Under the pieces are notes generated by a model. It did no database searches. It was not told where the DNA came from and was given only the letters and a program-made list of their open reading frames with translations. DNA of 64,000 bases from the NCBI RefSeq assembly GCF_028368995.1, contig NZ_JAQNDL010000003.1, positions 2,294,001-2,358,000 of the forward strand, given 5' to 3'. The DNA comes from Nannocystis bainbridge (GTDB lineage Bacteria > Myxococcota_A > Polyangia > Nannocystales > Nannocystaceae). Numbering within the stretch: position 1 is the first letter of the stretch; every line of letters begins with the position of its first letter. Shown here piece after piece: positions 63,173 to 64,000 of this stretch. The position numbers and the translations under genes are program-made.

Positions 63173-63259
63173 TGCGCAGGGAGGGCCTCGAACCCTCACG
63201 CCCCTCGCGGAGCCCGACGTTTTGAATGTCGGTTGTCTACCGAATTCCAGCACCTGCGC
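63173..63259 (-). tRNA. tRNA-Leu (CAA)
   Basis: Acceptor GCGCAGG/CCTGCGC, anticodon loop TTCAAAA (CAA), long variable arm. The 31-39 pair is A-C. D-stem 11-24 changes together to T-A. No CCA is encoded. Confidence 0.8.
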
Positions 63260-63299
63260 GAATCACTCGTCGACCTCTTCCTTTCTTAAAAAGATACGA

Positions 63300-63382
63300 T
63301 GCACAGGGAGGGACTCGAACCCTCACGCCCGACGGGCCTGGCGCTCTCGAGGCCAGTTGTCTACCAGTTCCAGCACCTGCGC
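63300..63382 (-). tRNA. Leu-type tRNA-like gene, degenerate anticodon arm
   Basis: The body is tRNA-Leu (same D and T arms), but the anticodon arm fits poorly: loop TCGAGAG would give GAG with C instead of the near-universal U33, and 31-39 is C-C. The acceptor has a G-T pair. It is either an unusual tRNA or a decaying copy. Confidence 0.55.
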
Positions 63383-63433
63383 GTATTCGTGTCACTCGTA
63401 CCCCTCAGGCCGTCCGTGGCCTGATATGGGGGA

Positions 63434-63508
63434 TCGGGGCAGCGGGATTCGAACCCACGACCTTCTGTGCCCAAGACAGACGCTCTGACCAGGCTGAGCT
63501 ACGCCCCG
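63434..63508 (-). tRNA. tRNA-Pro (TGG)
   Basis: Acceptor CGGGGCG/TGCCCCG, anticodon loop CTTGGGC (TGG), TTCGAAT T-loop. A standard cloverleaf. No CCA is encoded. Confidence 0.9.
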
Positions 63509-64000
63509 AAAGCGTAAATGACGAGACCCCACGCGAGAGACACTGTCACAGTGCCATCGAACATTCGCCCGTCGGGCCGATCCGACGATCGAACCTTCAC
63601 GTGCGCAAGCCGACGCGGACTCGCGGAGGTGCAACGATTCGGATGTCTCCCCGCGCTCGTTGCAGCGCTCGCCTGCACTCCGACCGGAGCGCCCCGTTTA
63701 CCGGGGTAGATACGGCAGCAGGCGTAGATACGGCCGCGGGTCCAACAGCTCGGGGAGCAGCAAGAGCCCCGCCATAAGCGGCTGGCCCTGGAGCTTCGTC
63801 CCGATGATGTGCTGATGGTTCGCCACGACGTTCACCCTGACTCGGTCCGGGGTATGTACAGCAGGCCGATTCGCCGGTCAAGTCCCTCGCACGATTTTTC
63901 CGCGGGCCGCCGGCAGTGCCCACATTCGCCGCGCGCCCGCGTCACGCTCCGCGAATCCGCGCACCACACTCCTGCCATTGCCGCGCCGCGCCGCTCGTCC
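63509..64000. other. Right-hand window end, 492 nt
   Basis: Apart from a possible 45-aa reverse-strand ORF (63698-63835) no gene is supported. The repeat GTAGATACGGC occurs twice (63706 and 63724). The last 150 nt show nothing recognisable. Confidence 0.4.
63698..63835 (-). CDS. Possible 45-aa small protein
   Basis: A GTG-started ORF of 45 aa: a hydrophobic central helix (MAGLLLLPELL) between polar ends, finishing RPYLRLLPYLPR, the last part encoded by a short direct repeat. It begins upstream of the tRNA array on the same strand. It could be a small membrane peptide or just an open frame. Confidence 0.3.
   Translation of the reverse strand: MNVVANHQHIIGTKLQGQPLMAGLLLLPELLDPRPYLRLLPYLPR

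Overview
The window is a high-GC, gene-dense bacterial segment that looks like chromosome from a myxobacterium, most likely of the Nannocystis/Plesiocystis type. Three things point there. About fifteen secreted or lipid-anchored proteins have a lipobox followed by a Thr/Gly/Ser/Pro-rich linker (runs such as TTTTTTTGEPTTG). Many of these are Cys-rich. A trypsin-like protease ends in a MYXO-CTERM-like tail (GCGCR, hydrophobic stretch, RRRRR). The placement is inferred from protein style, not from a search.

Layout. 1-12256: a P450, a twin-CX3C lipoprotein, a flavin disulfide oxidoreductase, a SMUG1-type uracil-DNA glycosylase, three secreted lipoproteins, a BASS-type transporter, a glutathione S-transferase-like protein and a PHA-system-like protein. 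12365-16547: an orphan DNA methyltransferase facing the translation cluster rpsB-tsf-pyrH-frr. 16941-20842: two overlapping envelope genes, a TMTC-like membrane/TPR protein and a 40-aa lipoprotein. 21160-22506: an IS110-family element with a structured non-coding left side. 22702-28912: a radical-SAM-like protein without its cluster, a poly(A) polymerase/CCA-enzyme homologue, a methyltransferase, a DUF99 protein, a HAD protein and a GNAT protein. 29182-38543: a long repeat-rich membrane protein, lipoproteins, a Spy-like protein, a JmjC-like cupin, a DMT transporter and AlkB. 38592-49739: a VIT/VWA protein facing a five-gene reverse-strand run of exported proteins centred on a WD40-caspase lipoprotein. 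49801-58268: glutathione peroxidase, DUF2236, class II photolyase, envelope proteins and a MYXO-CTERM protease. 58433-62699: a molybdenum hydroxylase operon with a small repeat-coded ORF coupled between its two subunits. 62727-63508: seven tandem tRNA genes, several of them atypical.

The strongest unexplained signal is an interspersed 14-bp palindromic unit, core TGTC-N6-GACA (TG...CA in general). I count at least 33 exact copies in 64 kb; at about 70% GC, chance would give roughly one or fewer. Units stand alone or tile head to tail with exact 14-bp period, for example six units filling 40739-40822 between two convergent genes. Arrays concentrate at stop codons and convergent junctions, but single units also lie inside reading frames and write short peptide tails and linkers. 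Several units with diverged ends keep the arms complementary. The family behaves like a REP-type or terminator-like element built from one small periodic unit.

Functionally the window combines housekeeping translation genes, scattered nucleic-acid repair (SMUG1-type UDG, DUF99, AlkB, class II photolyase), a large secreted/lipoprotein repertoire, and an extracytoplasmic caspase locus that also carries a degraded copy of the caspase 3' end.
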